A stretch of DNA of 64,000 bases. It comes from an uncultured Tenacibaculum sp. GTDB taxonomy: Bacteria > Bacteroidota > Bacteroidia > Flavobacteriales > Flavobacteriaceae. The notes under the pieces were generated by a model that saw nothing but the letters and a program-made list of their open reading frames with translations, had not been told where the DNA came from and made no database searches. Made by a program: the position numbers and the translations under genes. The stretch is taken from the NCBI RefSeq assembly GCF_947502995.1, contig NZ_CANNBW010000019.1, positions 1 through 64,000 of the forward strand, written 5' to 3'. This document shows, in pieces, positions 51,262 through 60,316 of the stretch (the first letter of the stretch is position 1; the number at the start of each line of letters is the position of its first letter).

Positions 51262-54200
51262 ATGGAAAACCAAAACAATCAACAATTAGACGGAGGAACA
51301 TATGAAATCATTCAAGGTAGATTGCAAAAACAAAAGCAAGAACTACAAGATCGATTACATAAGCTAAATGATGCAAGAAAACATGTTTTTGGTAATATAG
51401 AAACCAAATTAATTGCTAACGATAGAATAAACACTGAAAATAACTGTATCGCCAGAGATATTGTTTCTTTTGGAAACATTTCCATCTTCGGATATAACGT
51501 ACATTTTGGTTTACGTACAGATATTAAACTTTCAGATGTATTTAGTATTTATGAGTTTAAAGAAAATCATTTTCATTTACAGTCTTTAGACATGATTCAT
51601 GATGAAACTTTCATCAGTGATTTCACCAACTTATATAAATACTATAGAAATACCATTTTCTCAAAATTCGCCATCATTGGAAACTATTTACACATGGTTT
51701 TTCAATTAAGCGAAAATACAAAGGATATTAAAACCTTTAAATGGTTAATTAACGATAATCAACTTCAGTATATAGACAACCGTAGTGAACACGAATACAA
51801 ATTCCCTACGCAACATGAATTCAAATGGCAAGAAGTAACTCGTGATATGCATCGCTATGGAACGCATTCTCACATTTCTGTTCTTGACAAAGTTTTTGTA
51901 GAAACCATTGGAGGTGATTTAACCATAAAAATTGAAGATAATACAGACGACGGAAAAGGAATTCTTTCTGAGCCTGTTGAACACATAGATCAAACCTTAG
52001 ATGATGGTCAATTTCGTTTTGGTGATTTAGGAAACTTAATCACTTTAGAAATCAAACCTTTCCAGGAAGATCCTCGTTACTTCGTGTACAATCATAAACT
52101 ACAAGAAGTACAACGTATCGAAAGTATTAAAGATACAGCTGTTCAATTACCAGACGGACACGGTATTATTTTTCCTAACGGATATTATTTACAAACTGGA
52201 GAATATAAAATATTCGAAAGTGATGTAAAAGAGGTAAAATTTCAAAAGAAAGTAAGTTCACCAAACGGTGAAGATTTCTTATATGTTTTTTACGCAACAA
52301 TCCGTGGGTTATACGTATTGATGTCGTATAACATTATTGAGCAAGAAGTTAAAACTCCAATTATTTGTAACGGATTCACCTTACTTGAAAACGGTGAATT
52401 ATGCTACTTTAAAACTGAAAATGAACAAACTAAACATCATGTAGTTCAAATTTGGCAAACTCCGTATTTAAAAGGAGATTTTATGCCGTCACAACATACC
52501 GATAGTTTACTGTTCAAAATCGGAAATAAAGATATTGTTCGTGCCATGGCAGAATGTCACGAATTAATCAATCTTTTAAACAAAGAAGATAATTATACTG
52601 GTTTATACAATGATATCGCCAAAATATCCAAAGATATTAACGATACGTATTATTGGTTACCAGAAGCAGATACACACCAATTAAATGAACCTATTCTTCA
52701 AATTAACGAAGCAGCAAATGCCGCAATTGAAGAGTTTGAAAAAGTAGTTCAATTAAAAAAACAAGCTTCAAAAGAAACCAAAGAAATCAATACCAAATCA
52801 GATGAACTTTTTAGCAAAATAAAAAGTACTTCATTTAAATCTATTGATGATTTTGTTGGATTATTAAGCCAATTAAGAACCTTGCGTGGTGAAGTTATTA
52901 GTTTACATGATGTTCGCTATATTCAGGCAGCACATTTAGAAGCTTTAGAAGAGCAAGTTGCTGAGCAAAACACCTTAATTTCTAAACGTTGTGTACAGTT
53001 TTTACTAAACGATAAAGCATTAGCTCCGTATCACAAACGTGTCGCTGAAAAAGAAGCTTCGTTACCAGAAATTAAGAAAGTAGTTGAAGCGAAAGCTTTA
53101 GAAAAAGAAGTCAATCAAATTACTGCTGATTTAGAAATGCTGATTGATATTGTTTCTAATCTTGAAATAGAAGACACTTCGCAATCAACGAAAATTATAG
53201 ACAATATCTCTTTAATTTTTGCAACGTTAAATCAATTAAAAGCAGGAATTAAAAACAGTATAAAAAGCTTAGGAAGTTCTGAAGCTAAAGCTGATTTTGT
53301 TGCACAGTTAAAATTAATTGATCAAAGTATTATCAATTATATTGACATGGCTACTACGCCAGAAAAGTGTGATGAGTTTTTAACAAAAACTGCCATTCAA
53401 CTTGAAGAATTAGAAGGGAAATTTGCCGACTTTGAAGAGTTTATTACGCAGATTATAGAAAAACGTGAAGAAATTCATGCCGCTTTCGATACGCGTAAAA
53501 ACAACCTTATTGAAAAACGTAACAAGAAAGCAGTGGCATTACAAACTGCTTCTGAACGCATCTTAAAAGGAGTTGAGAAAAAAGCGCAAAGTTTCGATAC
53601 TATTGAAGACATCAATGGATATTTTGCTGCGGATTTAATGATTAATAAAGTTAGAGATATTATTAATCAGTTACGTGAATTAGACGACGCCGGAAAAGCG
53701 GAAGCTATTGAAACGAAATTAAAAGTTGCTAAAGAAGATGCGCTTCGTAAACTTAAAGACAAACAGGAGTTATACGAAGACGGTGAGAATATTATTAAAC
53801 TTGGTAAACATAAATTCGGAGTTAACAAACAGGTTTTAGATTTAACGATTGTATATAAAAACGAAGAATTATATTATCACTTAACAGGTACTGATTTTTA
53901 CGATACTATTGAAAACGATATTTTATTACAATCTAAAAAATATTGGAATCAAGAATTAGTTTCTGAAAATAACGAAGTCTATCGTGCTGCTTATTTGGCG
54001 TATAAGATTTTCAAAAATATTCCAGAAACTGAATTAATCAATAAAACACAAGAAGAATTATTAACTGTTGTACAACAAGAAAGTAGTAACTTATATTCTG
54101 AAGGTTATGTAAAAGGAGTTCATGATAGTGATACTAGTCAGATTTTACACACATTAGTTCATAAACATCATGAATTAGGACTACTCACCTATGCTCCTAA

Positions 54201-56118
54201 TACAAGAGCGTATGCGCAATATTTTTGGAATTCTCTTTCTGAGGAAGCTCAGACTTTATTAAACACCAATATTAAAGCTTCTGGTGAAGTATTAAGTGTT
54301 TTTCCAAACAGTGATTCTTTTGCTTTTATTATTGAAAATTTAAGTGCCAAAATCACTGAATTCGCTCAGCAAAGTAAATTGTTTTCTGAATCAGAAAGTG
54401 AGCAGATTGCAAATTATCTTTTTGAAGAATTGAAACAAAACAATTCATTCCAAATTAGTACAGATGCATTTGGTTTAAAAGATGAGTTTATGAAAACTTT
54501 AAAGAAACAAGATGCTTATCATAAATTCAGAAACGGAGTTGATAAATCAAATGAATACACTGATAAAATTCATTTAACAAAACAATGGGTAAGTTCGTTC
54601 TTGTCTTCAGCAGAAAATTCGAAGCAAACCTATATTAATGAAATCGTTACTATTTTATTGTTTGAACACGAATCAACTTCTGAAGTTAAAGCAGTTCATC
54701 CGATAGAAGAAATAAAAGATTTAAGAGGAGACCACAGTACAATTACTGAAGGAACTTTTGTCTTTAACTATCATGATTTCATTTCGAGTTTAGCACAATT
54801 TGCTACTGTAGAAGTTCCGAATTTCATCAGATACAAAGAAGCGAAGCAAGAAGTAACTGAACAACTAAAAGAAGATTTAAAACTGGAAGAATTTAAACCG
54901 AGAGTTTTATCCTCTTTTGTAAGAAATAAATTAATTGATCAGGTGTATTTCCCATTGATTGGAGACAATTTAGCGAAACAATTAGGGACGGTTGGTGATA
55001 ATAAACGTACCGATAGAATGGGTATGTTATTATTAATTTCTCCTCCAGGTTATGGTAAAACTACCTTAATGGAATACATATCGAATCGTTTAGGTTTGGT
55101 ATTTATGAAAATTAACGGTCCGGCAATTGGACATGATGTGACTTCTGTTGATCCGATGTCAGCTAACAATTCTGCATCTAGAGAAGAATTAAAAAAGCTG
55201 AATTTAGCATTTGAAATGGGTGATAACGTGATGTTATATTTAGATGATATCCAGCACTGTAATCCAGAGTTTTTACAGAAGTTTATTTCACTTTCCGATG
55301 GAACTCGTAAAATCGAAGGAGTTTTCAACGGAAAATCGAAAACGTATGATTTACGTGGAAAGAAATTTTGTGTAATTATGGCTGGTAATCCATATACAGA
55401 AAGTGGAGATCGTTTTCAAATTCCAGATATGTTAGCTAACCGTGCTGATATTTACAATTTAGGAGATATTATTGGAGATACAGCGCATTTATTCAAACTG
55501 AGTTTAATAGAAAATTCATTAACATCGAATCCTGTTTTACACCAATTGAGCAGTAAATATTTTGAAGATGTGTATGCTTTAATTGATAAAGTAGAAAATA
55601 ATACCGCTGATGTTGATTTAAAAGGAAATCATACCAAACAAGAAATTCAGGATTACACTTCTGTTTTAGAAAAAGTGATTACAGTTAGAGATACTGTTTT
55701 AAAGGTAAATCAGGCTTATATTCAATCGGCTGCCATGGAAGATCAATATAGAACAGAACCTTCATTTAAATTGCAAGGTTCGTATCGTGACATGAATAAA
55801 CTGGTTGCTAAAGTGGTTCCTATTATGAATGATAGCGAATTACAACGCTTGTTATTATCACATTACGAAAGTGAATCACAAACCTTAACCTCTGCAGCGG
55901 AAGGAAACCTTTTAAAGTATAAAGAGTTAATCGATCAACTTTCTGATGAAGAATTAACAAGATGGACAAGCATTAAAGAAATCTTTTTGAAAAACAATAA
56001 ACTGAAAGGTTTTGGAGATAAAAATGAAATGGCTCAAATTTTAAGTCAGATGATGGCGTTCTCTGAGAATTTAGAAGGGATTAAAGAAGCTTTACAGAAA
56101 GGATTGGAAAATAATTAA
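51262..56118 (+). CDS. Giant AAA-type ATPase with long coiled coil (flotillin/PspA-linked)
   Basis: 1618 residues. Residues about 1-460 are mixed alpha/beta with a repeated beta pattern; about 460-1000 are long coiled coils. The ATPase core is at about 1225-1420: Walker A SPPGYGKTT (K1266), Walker B VMLYLDDIQH (D1328, D1329), sensor-type IMAGNPYTESGDRFQIPD and LANRADIYNLGD, arranged as in AAA+/MoxR-like motors. The family is often called DNA repair ATPase in databases without evidence I know of. Its linkage with PspA, flotillin and a YqiJ-like protein suggests a membrane-remodelling motor, by analogy to Vps4 with ESCRT-III; that is inference. Confidence 0.75.
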   Translation: MENQNNQQLDGGTYEIIQGRLQKQKQELQDRLHKLNDARKHVFGNIETKLIANDRINTENNCIARDIVSFGNISIFGYNVHFGLRTDIKLSDVFSIYEFKENHFHLQSLDMIHDETFISDFTNLYKYYRNTIFSKFAIIGNYLHMVFQLSENTKDIKTFKWLINDNQLQYIDNRSEHEYKFPTQHEFKWQEVTRDMHRYGTHSHISVLDKVFVETIGGDLTIKIEDNTDDGKGILSEPVEHIDQTLDDGQFRFGDLGNLITLEIKPFQEDPRYFVYNHKLQEVQRIESIKDTAVQLPDGHGIIFPNGYYLQTGEYKIFESDVKEVKFQKKVSSPNGEDFLYVFYATIRGLYVLMSYNIIEQEVKTPIICNGFTLLENGELCYFKTENEQTKHHVVQIWQTPYLKGDFMPSQHTDSLLFKIGNKDIVRAMAECHELINLLNKEDNYTGLYNDIAKISKDINDTYYWLPEADTHQLNEPILQINEAANAAIEEFEKVVQLKKQASKETKEINTKSDELFSKIKSTSFKSIDDFVGLLSQLRTLRGEVISLHDVRYIQAAHLEALEEQVAEQNTLISKRCVQFLLNDKALAPYHKRVAEKEASLPEIKKVVEAKALEKEVNQITADLEMLIDIVSNLEIEDTSQSTKIIDNISLIFATLNQLKAGIKNSIKSLGSSEAKADFVAQLKLIDQSIINYIDMATTPEKCDEFLTKTAIQLEELEGKFADFEEFITQIIEKREEIHAAFDTRKNNLIEKRNKKAVALQTASERILKGVEKKAQSFDTIEDINGYFAADLMINKVRDIINQLRELDDAGKAEAIETKLKVAKEDALRKLKDKQELYEDGENIIKLGKHKFGVNKQVLDLTIVYKNEELYYHLTGTDFYDTIENDILLQSKKYWNQELVSENNEVYRAAYLAYKIFKNIPETELINKTQEELLTVVQQESSNLYSEGYVKGVHDSDTSQILHTLVHKHHELGLLTYAPNTRAYAQYFWNSLSEEAQTLLNTNIKASGEVLSVFPNSDSFAFIIENLSAKITEFAQQSKLFSESESEQIANYLFEELKQNNSFQISTDAFGLKDEFMKTLKKQDAYHKFRNGVDKSNEYTDKIHLTKQWVSSFLSSAENSKQTYINEIVTILLFEHESTSEVKAVHPIEEIKDLRGDHSTITEGTFVFNYHDFISSLAQFATVEVPNFIRYKEAKQEVTEQLKEDLKLEEFKPRVLSSFVRNKLIDQVYFPLIGDNLAKQLGTVGDNKRTDRMGMLLLISPPGYGKTTLMEYISNRLGLVFMKINGPAIGHDVTSVDPMSANNSASREELKKLNLAFEMGDNVMLYLDDIQHCNPEFLQKFISLSDGTRKIEGVFNGKSKTYDLRGKKFCVIMAGNPYTESGDRFQIPDMLANRADIYNLGDIIGDTAHLFKLSLIENSLTSNPVLHQLSSKYFEDVYALIDKVENNTADVDLKGNHTKQEIQDYTSVLEKVITVRDTVLKVNQAYIQSAAMEDQYRTEPSFKLQGSYRDMNKLVAKVVPIMNDSELQRLLLSHYESESQTLTSAAEGNLLKYKELIDQLSDEELTRWTSIKEIFLKNNKLKGFGDKNEMAQILSQMMAFSENLEGIKEALQKGLENN

Positions 56119-56125
56119 AATATAC

Positions 56126-56161
56126 AAACCTCATTTACACAGCTATTAAATGAGGTTTTTG
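56126..56161 (+). terminator. Terminator of the ATPase gene
   Basis: AAACCTCATTT (56126-56136) and AAATGAGGTTT (56148-56158) pair across 11 nt and end in five T, just after the ATPase stop. Confidence 0.8.
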
Positions 56162-56172
56162 ATTTAAAAAAG

Positions 56173-56862
56173 ATGAAAAAGTTTATCCTCTTATTTACAG
56201 TACTAGCTGGATTAATTTCTTGCACAGAAAAAAATCCAAAAAGCGTATGGATAAGTGTAAAAAATAAAGCTCTTACTTCTACAAAACTAGGTTACGAAGT
56301 GCATGAATATAGTTTTATTCTGGATTTTGAAAAACATGAATCTCATTTTTTAACATACAACGCAGATTCAATTTTAAAGTTTGATATTAACTCTAAACTT
56401 GATACTCTTATTTTTCAAGAAAAAGAAAATACAGAAAAATATAGGTTAAAATTTTATAAAAATGATTCTTTAGAAGTTTATCTCAAAGAAATAAACACAA
56501 CAAAAGTATTTATACCTCTAAATCTCGATTATAAATTAAATTATTCTAGAAAACAAATCATATACTCTCTACTAGAAAAAACATATGCTATCAACGATAC
56601 TTTTAGCATGAGATTTTCATCCAATAAATATCCTAGTTATTATAAAGATGAAAAAACTTTGATAGCATATCACCCCAATAGAAAAATTAAAGGATCATGG
56701 CAGATTGGAGAGAAAAATAAAAATTTCTTTTTGATTTTAAGAGACTTTCCAGATCAATACATTTTTCAAATAACTAGTCTTGATACTACGAAAATAAACT
56801 TAAAAAATATCTATCCTAAAGATTTACAAACAAATATGTCTGAGTTAAGAGTTATAAAGTAA
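56173..56862 (+). CDS. Lipoprotein of unknown function
   Basis: 229 residues with lipoprotein signal KKFILLFTVLAGLISC. The mature part is rich in Lys, Ser and aromatic residues with alternating strands (YEVHEYSFILDFEKHESHF, KIKGSWQIGEKNKNFFLILRDF). The GSWxIG segment recalls lipocalin-like calycin proteins, but I would not assign it. First of three exported proteins of unknown function that are absent from any pathway I recognise. Confidence 0.65.
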   Translation: MKKFILLFTVLAGLISCTEKNPKSVWISVKNKALTSTKLGYEVHEYSFILDFEKHESHFLTYNADSILKFDINSKLDTLIFQEKENTEKYRLKFYKNDSLEVYLKEINTTKVFIPLNLDYKLNYSRKQIIYSLLEKTYAINDTFSMRFSSNKYPSYYKDEKTLIAYHPNRKIKGSWQIGEKNKNFFLILRDFPDQYIFQITSLDTTKINLKNIYPKDLQTNMSELRVIK

Positions 56863-56965
56863 AAGATAAAACTTATAACAAGAACTAAAAATAGAGTTTT
56901 TCTATTTAACAAAATAGGAATCAAATCATTACTTAATTCTTAACAAAAACTAAAAATGAACCGCT

Positions 56966-57580
56966 ATGAAAAAGATTATTTACACGCTTCTTTTTTTAGT
57001 ATTAATAAATTGCTCAACTAAAAAAGAAAGTAACTCTCTTTACTCTGATACTTTAATTCAAAAAACATTTACTAAAAATGAGATTAAAGATTTACAAAAA
57101 ATCTTAGACTTCTTCAATAGTGAAATATGTAAATCAGCACAAGAAAATATTAATGATTGCTATTTAAATTATTGCTCTAAAATTAGAACTGAAATTAAAA
57201 AACACGGAATGTATAAAGTTCATATCGACTTTCAAAAACAATATGAAATATACAAGCAAATTAATTCTAATACATTTAGTGAAATATGGTTATTTCAGCA
57301 AAGTTTACCTTTAAGAGAAAGAAAAGACACATTAAAATATTTAGGTTTTAATAATAATAGTAAATACATTAAGTTTTTAAATGAATACGGTAAAGAAAAT
57401 AAAGCAGTTAAAGATTATGTAAATAGCTTTAATATTGCTTCAGATTTTGGACCATCAATGATCAGTCAAGTAATTATGAATTATGAAGCTTTTCAAATTG
57501 AAGATATTAAATCTAAATTATTGATTGCTATTCATTACTTGACATTGAATGATCAAAACCTAAGAAAAGAAAAATATTAA
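56966..57580 (+). CDS. Lipoprotein of unknown function
   Basis: 204 residues with lipoprotein signal KKIIYTLLFLVLINC. The mature part is mostly helical with two cysteine-containing segments (EICKSAQENINDCYLNYCSKI). No family recognised. Start chosen at the signal peptide ATG. It is followed 26 bp later by another exported protein gene and probably shares its transcript. Confidence 0.65.
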   Translation: MKKIIYTLLFLVLINCSTKKESNSLYSDTLIQKTFTKNEIKDLQKILDFFNSEICKSAQENINDCYLNYCSKIRTEIKKHGMYKVHIDFQKQYEIYKQINSNTFSEIWLFQQSLPLRERKDTLKYLGFNNNSKYIKFLNEYGKENKAVKDYVNSFNIASDFGPSMISQVIMNYEAFQIEDIKSKLLIAIHYLTLNDQNLRKEKY

Positions 57581-57606
57581 AAAATCATTAACCACCTTAT
57601 AAACTA

Positions 57607-58605
57607 ATGAACTTTAAAATTGCAATTGTCGTCTTTACACTTGTCTTTTGGCAAAAAGGAGTATCTCAAAAAAAGAATTATGATATTTCTAAAATAAAAG
57701 TTTCAAAATATATAGGTTTTGAAAAACTTGCTGGAGGCTATCAAATTAGAACAAATCAAGTGTATCCTTCAAAAAAGGATATTAGTATTATTTCATATAT
57801 GAGACAAAATGACAACATTCCAAATGTAGACTTAATCATTAGGTATGCTTTTTCTAAAAAAGATTCTTTGATGAAAGAAATACAATACGAATTTGACATC
57901 ATTAATTTTGAAGATCAAATTGATAAAAAACAAAATCTCGATTTTAGAAAAGCTTTAGTTTCTCATTACTTATCCTTTGAAGAAGATTTAACTTCTAGCT
58001 TTGGAAAAAGTAAAATTAAAGGAAAATTAAGCAAAAACACCCATATAGATGATCGAAAAGATTATTATAAAATGAATACTTGGATTTTAGATAACACAAA
58101 GCTGGAACTTTTCATTGAAATGTCTAACACGATTAATTATGAAAAGTTTAAATACCCTGTACATAAAATGATTATGAAATACAAGGTTACAGAAACCCCA
58201 AATATTGAATACATAATCCGAAAAAAAAGACGGTTAAAATCTATTCCTAAAAAATTCACAAACAGATCTAGAACTCCATTATTAAAAAAATGTAGAAAAA
58301 CCCCTACAGATGCTTGCTTTATGAACACTATTAGTGATTTAGTTTTAAAAGAAGCAAAAAGGAAAAAACTTATTTTAAAAAATGATACTTTGAAAATTGG
58401 TATTGATGTTAAAACTAATGGAAAAGCTTCTTTAGGAATCAATCAAACAAAAAATTCAGAACTTAAAAAACTAGTCAATCAATTATTCTCATCTATGGAA
58501 ACTATTGAACCTGCTTATTCTGATTATTCAAAAAAATATACTCAATCTTCTACGTCTTGGTATATTATTATAAAGGATAATGAAATGGTAAACCGATTCA
58601 AATAA
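57607..58605 (+). CDS. Exported protein of unknown function
   Basis: 332 residues with signal peptide (NFKIAIVVFTLVFWQKGVSQ). The mature part is Lys/Ile-rich, with YIGFEKLAGGYQIRTNQVYPSKKD early and a C-terminal region (KKLILKNDTLKIGIDVKTNGKASLGI) that looks like a small alpha/beta domain resembling TonB-type C-terminal units in its VKTNGK pattern; this is weak. Not otherwise recognised. Confidence 0.6.
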   Translation: MNFKIAIVVFTLVFWQKGVSQKKNYDISKIKVSKYIGFEKLAGGYQIRTNQVYPSKKDISIISYMRQNDNIPNVDLIIRYAFSKKDSLMKEIQYEFDIINFEDQIDKKQNLDFRKALVSHYLSFEEDLTSSFGKSKIKGKLSKNTHIDDRKDYYKMNTWILDNTKLELFIEMSNTINYEKFKYPVHKMIMKYKVTETPNIEYIIRKKRRLKSIPKKFTNRSRTPLLKKCRKTPTDACFMNTISDLVLKEAKRKKLILKNDTLKIGIDVKTNGKASLGINQTKNSELKKLVNQLFSSMETIEPAYSDYSKKYTQSSTSWYIIIKDNEMVNRFK

Positions 58606-58622
58606 GACTTAAAAATACTCCA

Positions 58623-58650
58623 AACCCAATCTTTAAAGATTGGGTTCTTT
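58623..58650 (+). terminator. Terminator after the exported protein gene
   Basis: AACCCAATCTTT followed directly by AAAGATTGGGTT, a perfect inverted repeat, with a short T-rich tail. Confidence 0.8.
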
Positions 58651-58939
58651 GTATAATAGAAGTAATAAAAAACGCTCATCAAACGTTTTTCTACTCTTAT
58701 CATTCAAACTACAACACTTATCTTTTTTAACTAATTAGCTAACTATTAAAGTTTATAGATTTATAACTAAAGGAGGTTTTAACCTTCACTTAAACTTTAG
58801 GATAGTTACTCAACACACATAAAAACTACGCTAGCTTCCCTAAATAAAATTTGATTGCTTAACAACCTCCTTTAATAGACATAACCTTTGAATGTCTTTA
58901 AATGTTCAAAGTATTAATCAATTTTAAATTTTAATTATT
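58651..58939. other. Leader region of the GG-peptide gene with long-range stem
   Basis: AAAGGAGGTT (58769-58778) pairs perfectly with AACCTCCTTT (58864-58873). Within this, TAGGATAGTT (58798-58807) can pair with AACTA (58825-58829) and CCCTA (58838-58842), giving a multi-branched fold of about 105 nt. A dyad CTTTGAA-N12-TTCAAAG lies at 58886-58911, before the peptide gene. A weak hairpin AAAAACG/CGTTTTT (58668-58690) also lies here. It could be a cis-regulatory leader or a small RNA on either strand. Confidence 0.4.
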
Positions 58940-59122
58940 ATGAAAAAATCAATTTTAGATTTAGGTAAAACTTTAGACAAAAGTGAGCAAAAGAATGTTT
59001 TTGGAGGTATTGATATCACAATTACTGCTGAGTGCGGTTTTGTAGGTATAGGAAAACCTTATAAAAAATGTCCTCCAGGAGCTGCTTGTATTAGCGGTAA
59101 ATGTCGCTATGTATTATTATAG
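58940..59122 (+). CDS. GG-leader (bacteriocin-like) precursor peptide
   Basis: 60 residues. The leader KKSILDLGKTLDKSEQKNVFGG ends in GG, the pattern of double-glycine precursors common in Flavobacteriia. The predicted 37-residue core (after GG) holds four cysteines (ECGF, KKCPPGAAC, GKCRY) and two prolines, so disulfides or thioether bridges are possible. No transporter, peptidase or modification enzyme lies nearby, which is usual for these orphans. Function could be antimicrobial or signalling. Confidence 0.7.
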   Translation: MKKSILDLGKTLDKSEQKNVFGGIDITITAECGFVGIGKPYKKCPPGAACISGKCRYVLL

Positions 59123-59139
59123 AGATTATTTATAAGCTC

Positions 59140-59168
59140 ACAAGGAAGAATAATATTTTCTTCCTTGT
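59140..59168. terminator. Hairpin between convergent genes
   Basis: ACAAGGAAGAA and TTCTTCCTTGT pair across seven bases, between the GG-peptide gene and the convergent yjbQ-like gene. The T run is weak on both strands. Confidence 0.5.
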
Positions 59169-59174
59169 ATCTTG

Positions 59175-59597
59175 TTAACTACCTAAAAGCGTTAACACTA
59201 ATTTTCTACGTCCACCAAAGTTTCTATGTTCTCCCAGATAAATACCTTGCCAAGTTCCTAAATTTAATTTTCCATTTGTAATTGGAATCAGTACTTGACA
59301 TCCTAACATAGAACTCTTAATATGCGCGGGCATATCATCAGCTCCTTCGTAATCATGCTTGTAATATGGCATATTTTCAGGAATCATTTTATTGATATGC
59401 GTTTCAAAATCCATACGAACTGTTGGATCTGCATTTTCATTAATCGTTAAACTGGCAGAAGTATGCTTTATAAATACTTGCAACTGTCCTATTTTGATTT
59501 CTTTTAACTCAGGTATTTCATTAATTACGATATCAGTAATTAAATGATAACCTCTTTCAAAAGCAGGTAAACTAATTTCTTTTTGATAAAATTTCAT
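59175..59597 (-). CDS. YjbQ/UPF0047 family protein (secondary thiamine-phosphate synthase)
   Basis: 140 residues, normal length. KFYQKEISLPAFERGYHLITDIV, QVFIKHTSASLTINENADP, and LGTWQGIYLGEHRNFGGRRKL are the YjbQ signatures, including the conserved His and Glu residues of the active site. Family members can make thiamine phosphate at a low rate; the true cellular role is not settled. The upstream gene at 59609 is 11 bp away on the same strand. Confidence 0.88.
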   Translation of the reverse strand: MKFYQKEISLPAFERGYHLITDIVINEIPELKEIKIGQLQVFIKHTSASLTINENADPTVRMDFETHINKMIPENMPYYKHDYEGADDMPAHIKSSMLGCQVLIPITNGKLNLGTWQGIYLGEHRNFGGRRKLVLTLLGS

Positions 59598-59608
59598 TGA
59601 ATTTAAAG

Positions 59609-60130
59609 TTAGGATAATTCTAATTTAATTTCTCGAAGTGATTTATTAGATGTTAATATTTGCTTTATAATTTTCTCTTGTAAAACCTCAACTTCTTCTT
59701 CATGATATTGCATCCATTTGGTATTTTTAAACACCTCTTCTACTTCCTTTTTCTTTTTAAAAACAACAGTTAAATTAAACAACTGATCTTTTCTTTCAGG
59801 TTTGTATACTTCTACTTTTTTAGTTTCAAAATCAATTTTTAATCCGAATAGTTTTGCTTCCGAAGTTAAGCTATAAAAATCAGCCCATTTTGCATATCCT
59901 ACATAATAATTCTGATTCTGATATTTAGCAATACCATTTAATTTCCATCGACAATTTGCTACTCTTCCCCAGTGATTCGAATATCGATATACACCTTTTT
60001 CAGTATACACATAAGAACTTCCCGATTTACTCTTAAAATGAATATTTTCTTCTTGTAAAACACTTAATTCTTTGTATTCAAATTGACAATATGTGTGTTT
60101 AAAAAAATTAGTTTTATCGTACTTACGCAT
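59609..60130 (-). CDS. Conserved protein of unknown function
   Basis: 173 residues, soluble, no signal peptide. The first half is beta-rich with many Tyr and Trp (SNHWGRVANCRWKLNGIAKYQNQNYYVGYAKWADFY); the C-terminal part is a charged helix (VEEVFKNTKWMQYHEEEVEVLQEKI). It resembles small Flavobacteriia proteins without assigned function. It probably shares a transcript with the yjbQ-like gene. Confidence 0.6.
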   Translation of the reverse strand: MRKYDKTNFFKHTYCQFEYKELSVLQEENIHFKSKSGSSYVYTEKGVYRYSNHWGRVANCRWKLNGIAKYQNQNYYVGYAKWADFYSLTSEAKLFGLKIDFETKKVEVYKPERKDQLFNLTVVFKKKKEVEEVFKNTKWMQYHEEEVEVLQEKIIKQILTSNKSLREIKLELS

Positions 60131-60181
60131 AAATTACTGCATCAATTTAAACACAAACCTAAAACATTTATCAGTATAAAT

Positions 60182-60220
60182 AAAAAAGCCTGAAAAGTTT
60201 TGATTTTACTTTTCAGGCTT
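60182..60220 (-). terminator. Terminator of the adhesin/micropeptide transcript
   Basis: On the minus strand AAGCCTGAAAAGT pairs with ACTTTTCAGGCTT across nine bases, followed by T residues. It lies seven bases after the micropeptide stop. Confidence 0.8.
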
Positions 60221-60226
60221 GAGTAA

Positions 60227-60316
60227 TTAGAATATTGAAAATATGATAAAAAACACCAAGGAGTACATTACCAACAATAGTATTTCTAGTTTATATTTTT
60301 CGATTTTATTCATCAT
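60227..60316 (-). CDS. 29-residue membrane micropeptide coupled to the adhesin
   Basis: ATG at 60316 overlaps the adhesin stop by one base (TAATG), giving 29 residues: a polar, Lys/Glu-containing start (MMNKIEKYKLE) followed by an 18-residue hydrophobic run (ILLLVMYSLVFFIIFSIF) up to the stop. A terminator follows directly. The overlap suggests reinitiation after the adhesin. Product would be a single-pass inner-membrane peptide; function unknown. Too short for most gene finders. Confidence 0.5.
   Translation of the reverse strand: MMNKIEKYKLEILLLVMYSLVFFIIFSIF

Noticed and set aside
18492..58865. Shared motif between the terminator at 18492-18534 and the leader at 58828-58860 (GCTT-CCC then AAATTTGAT)
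   Set aside because: The match is short, gapped and made mainly of AT-rich words expected by chance in this genome.
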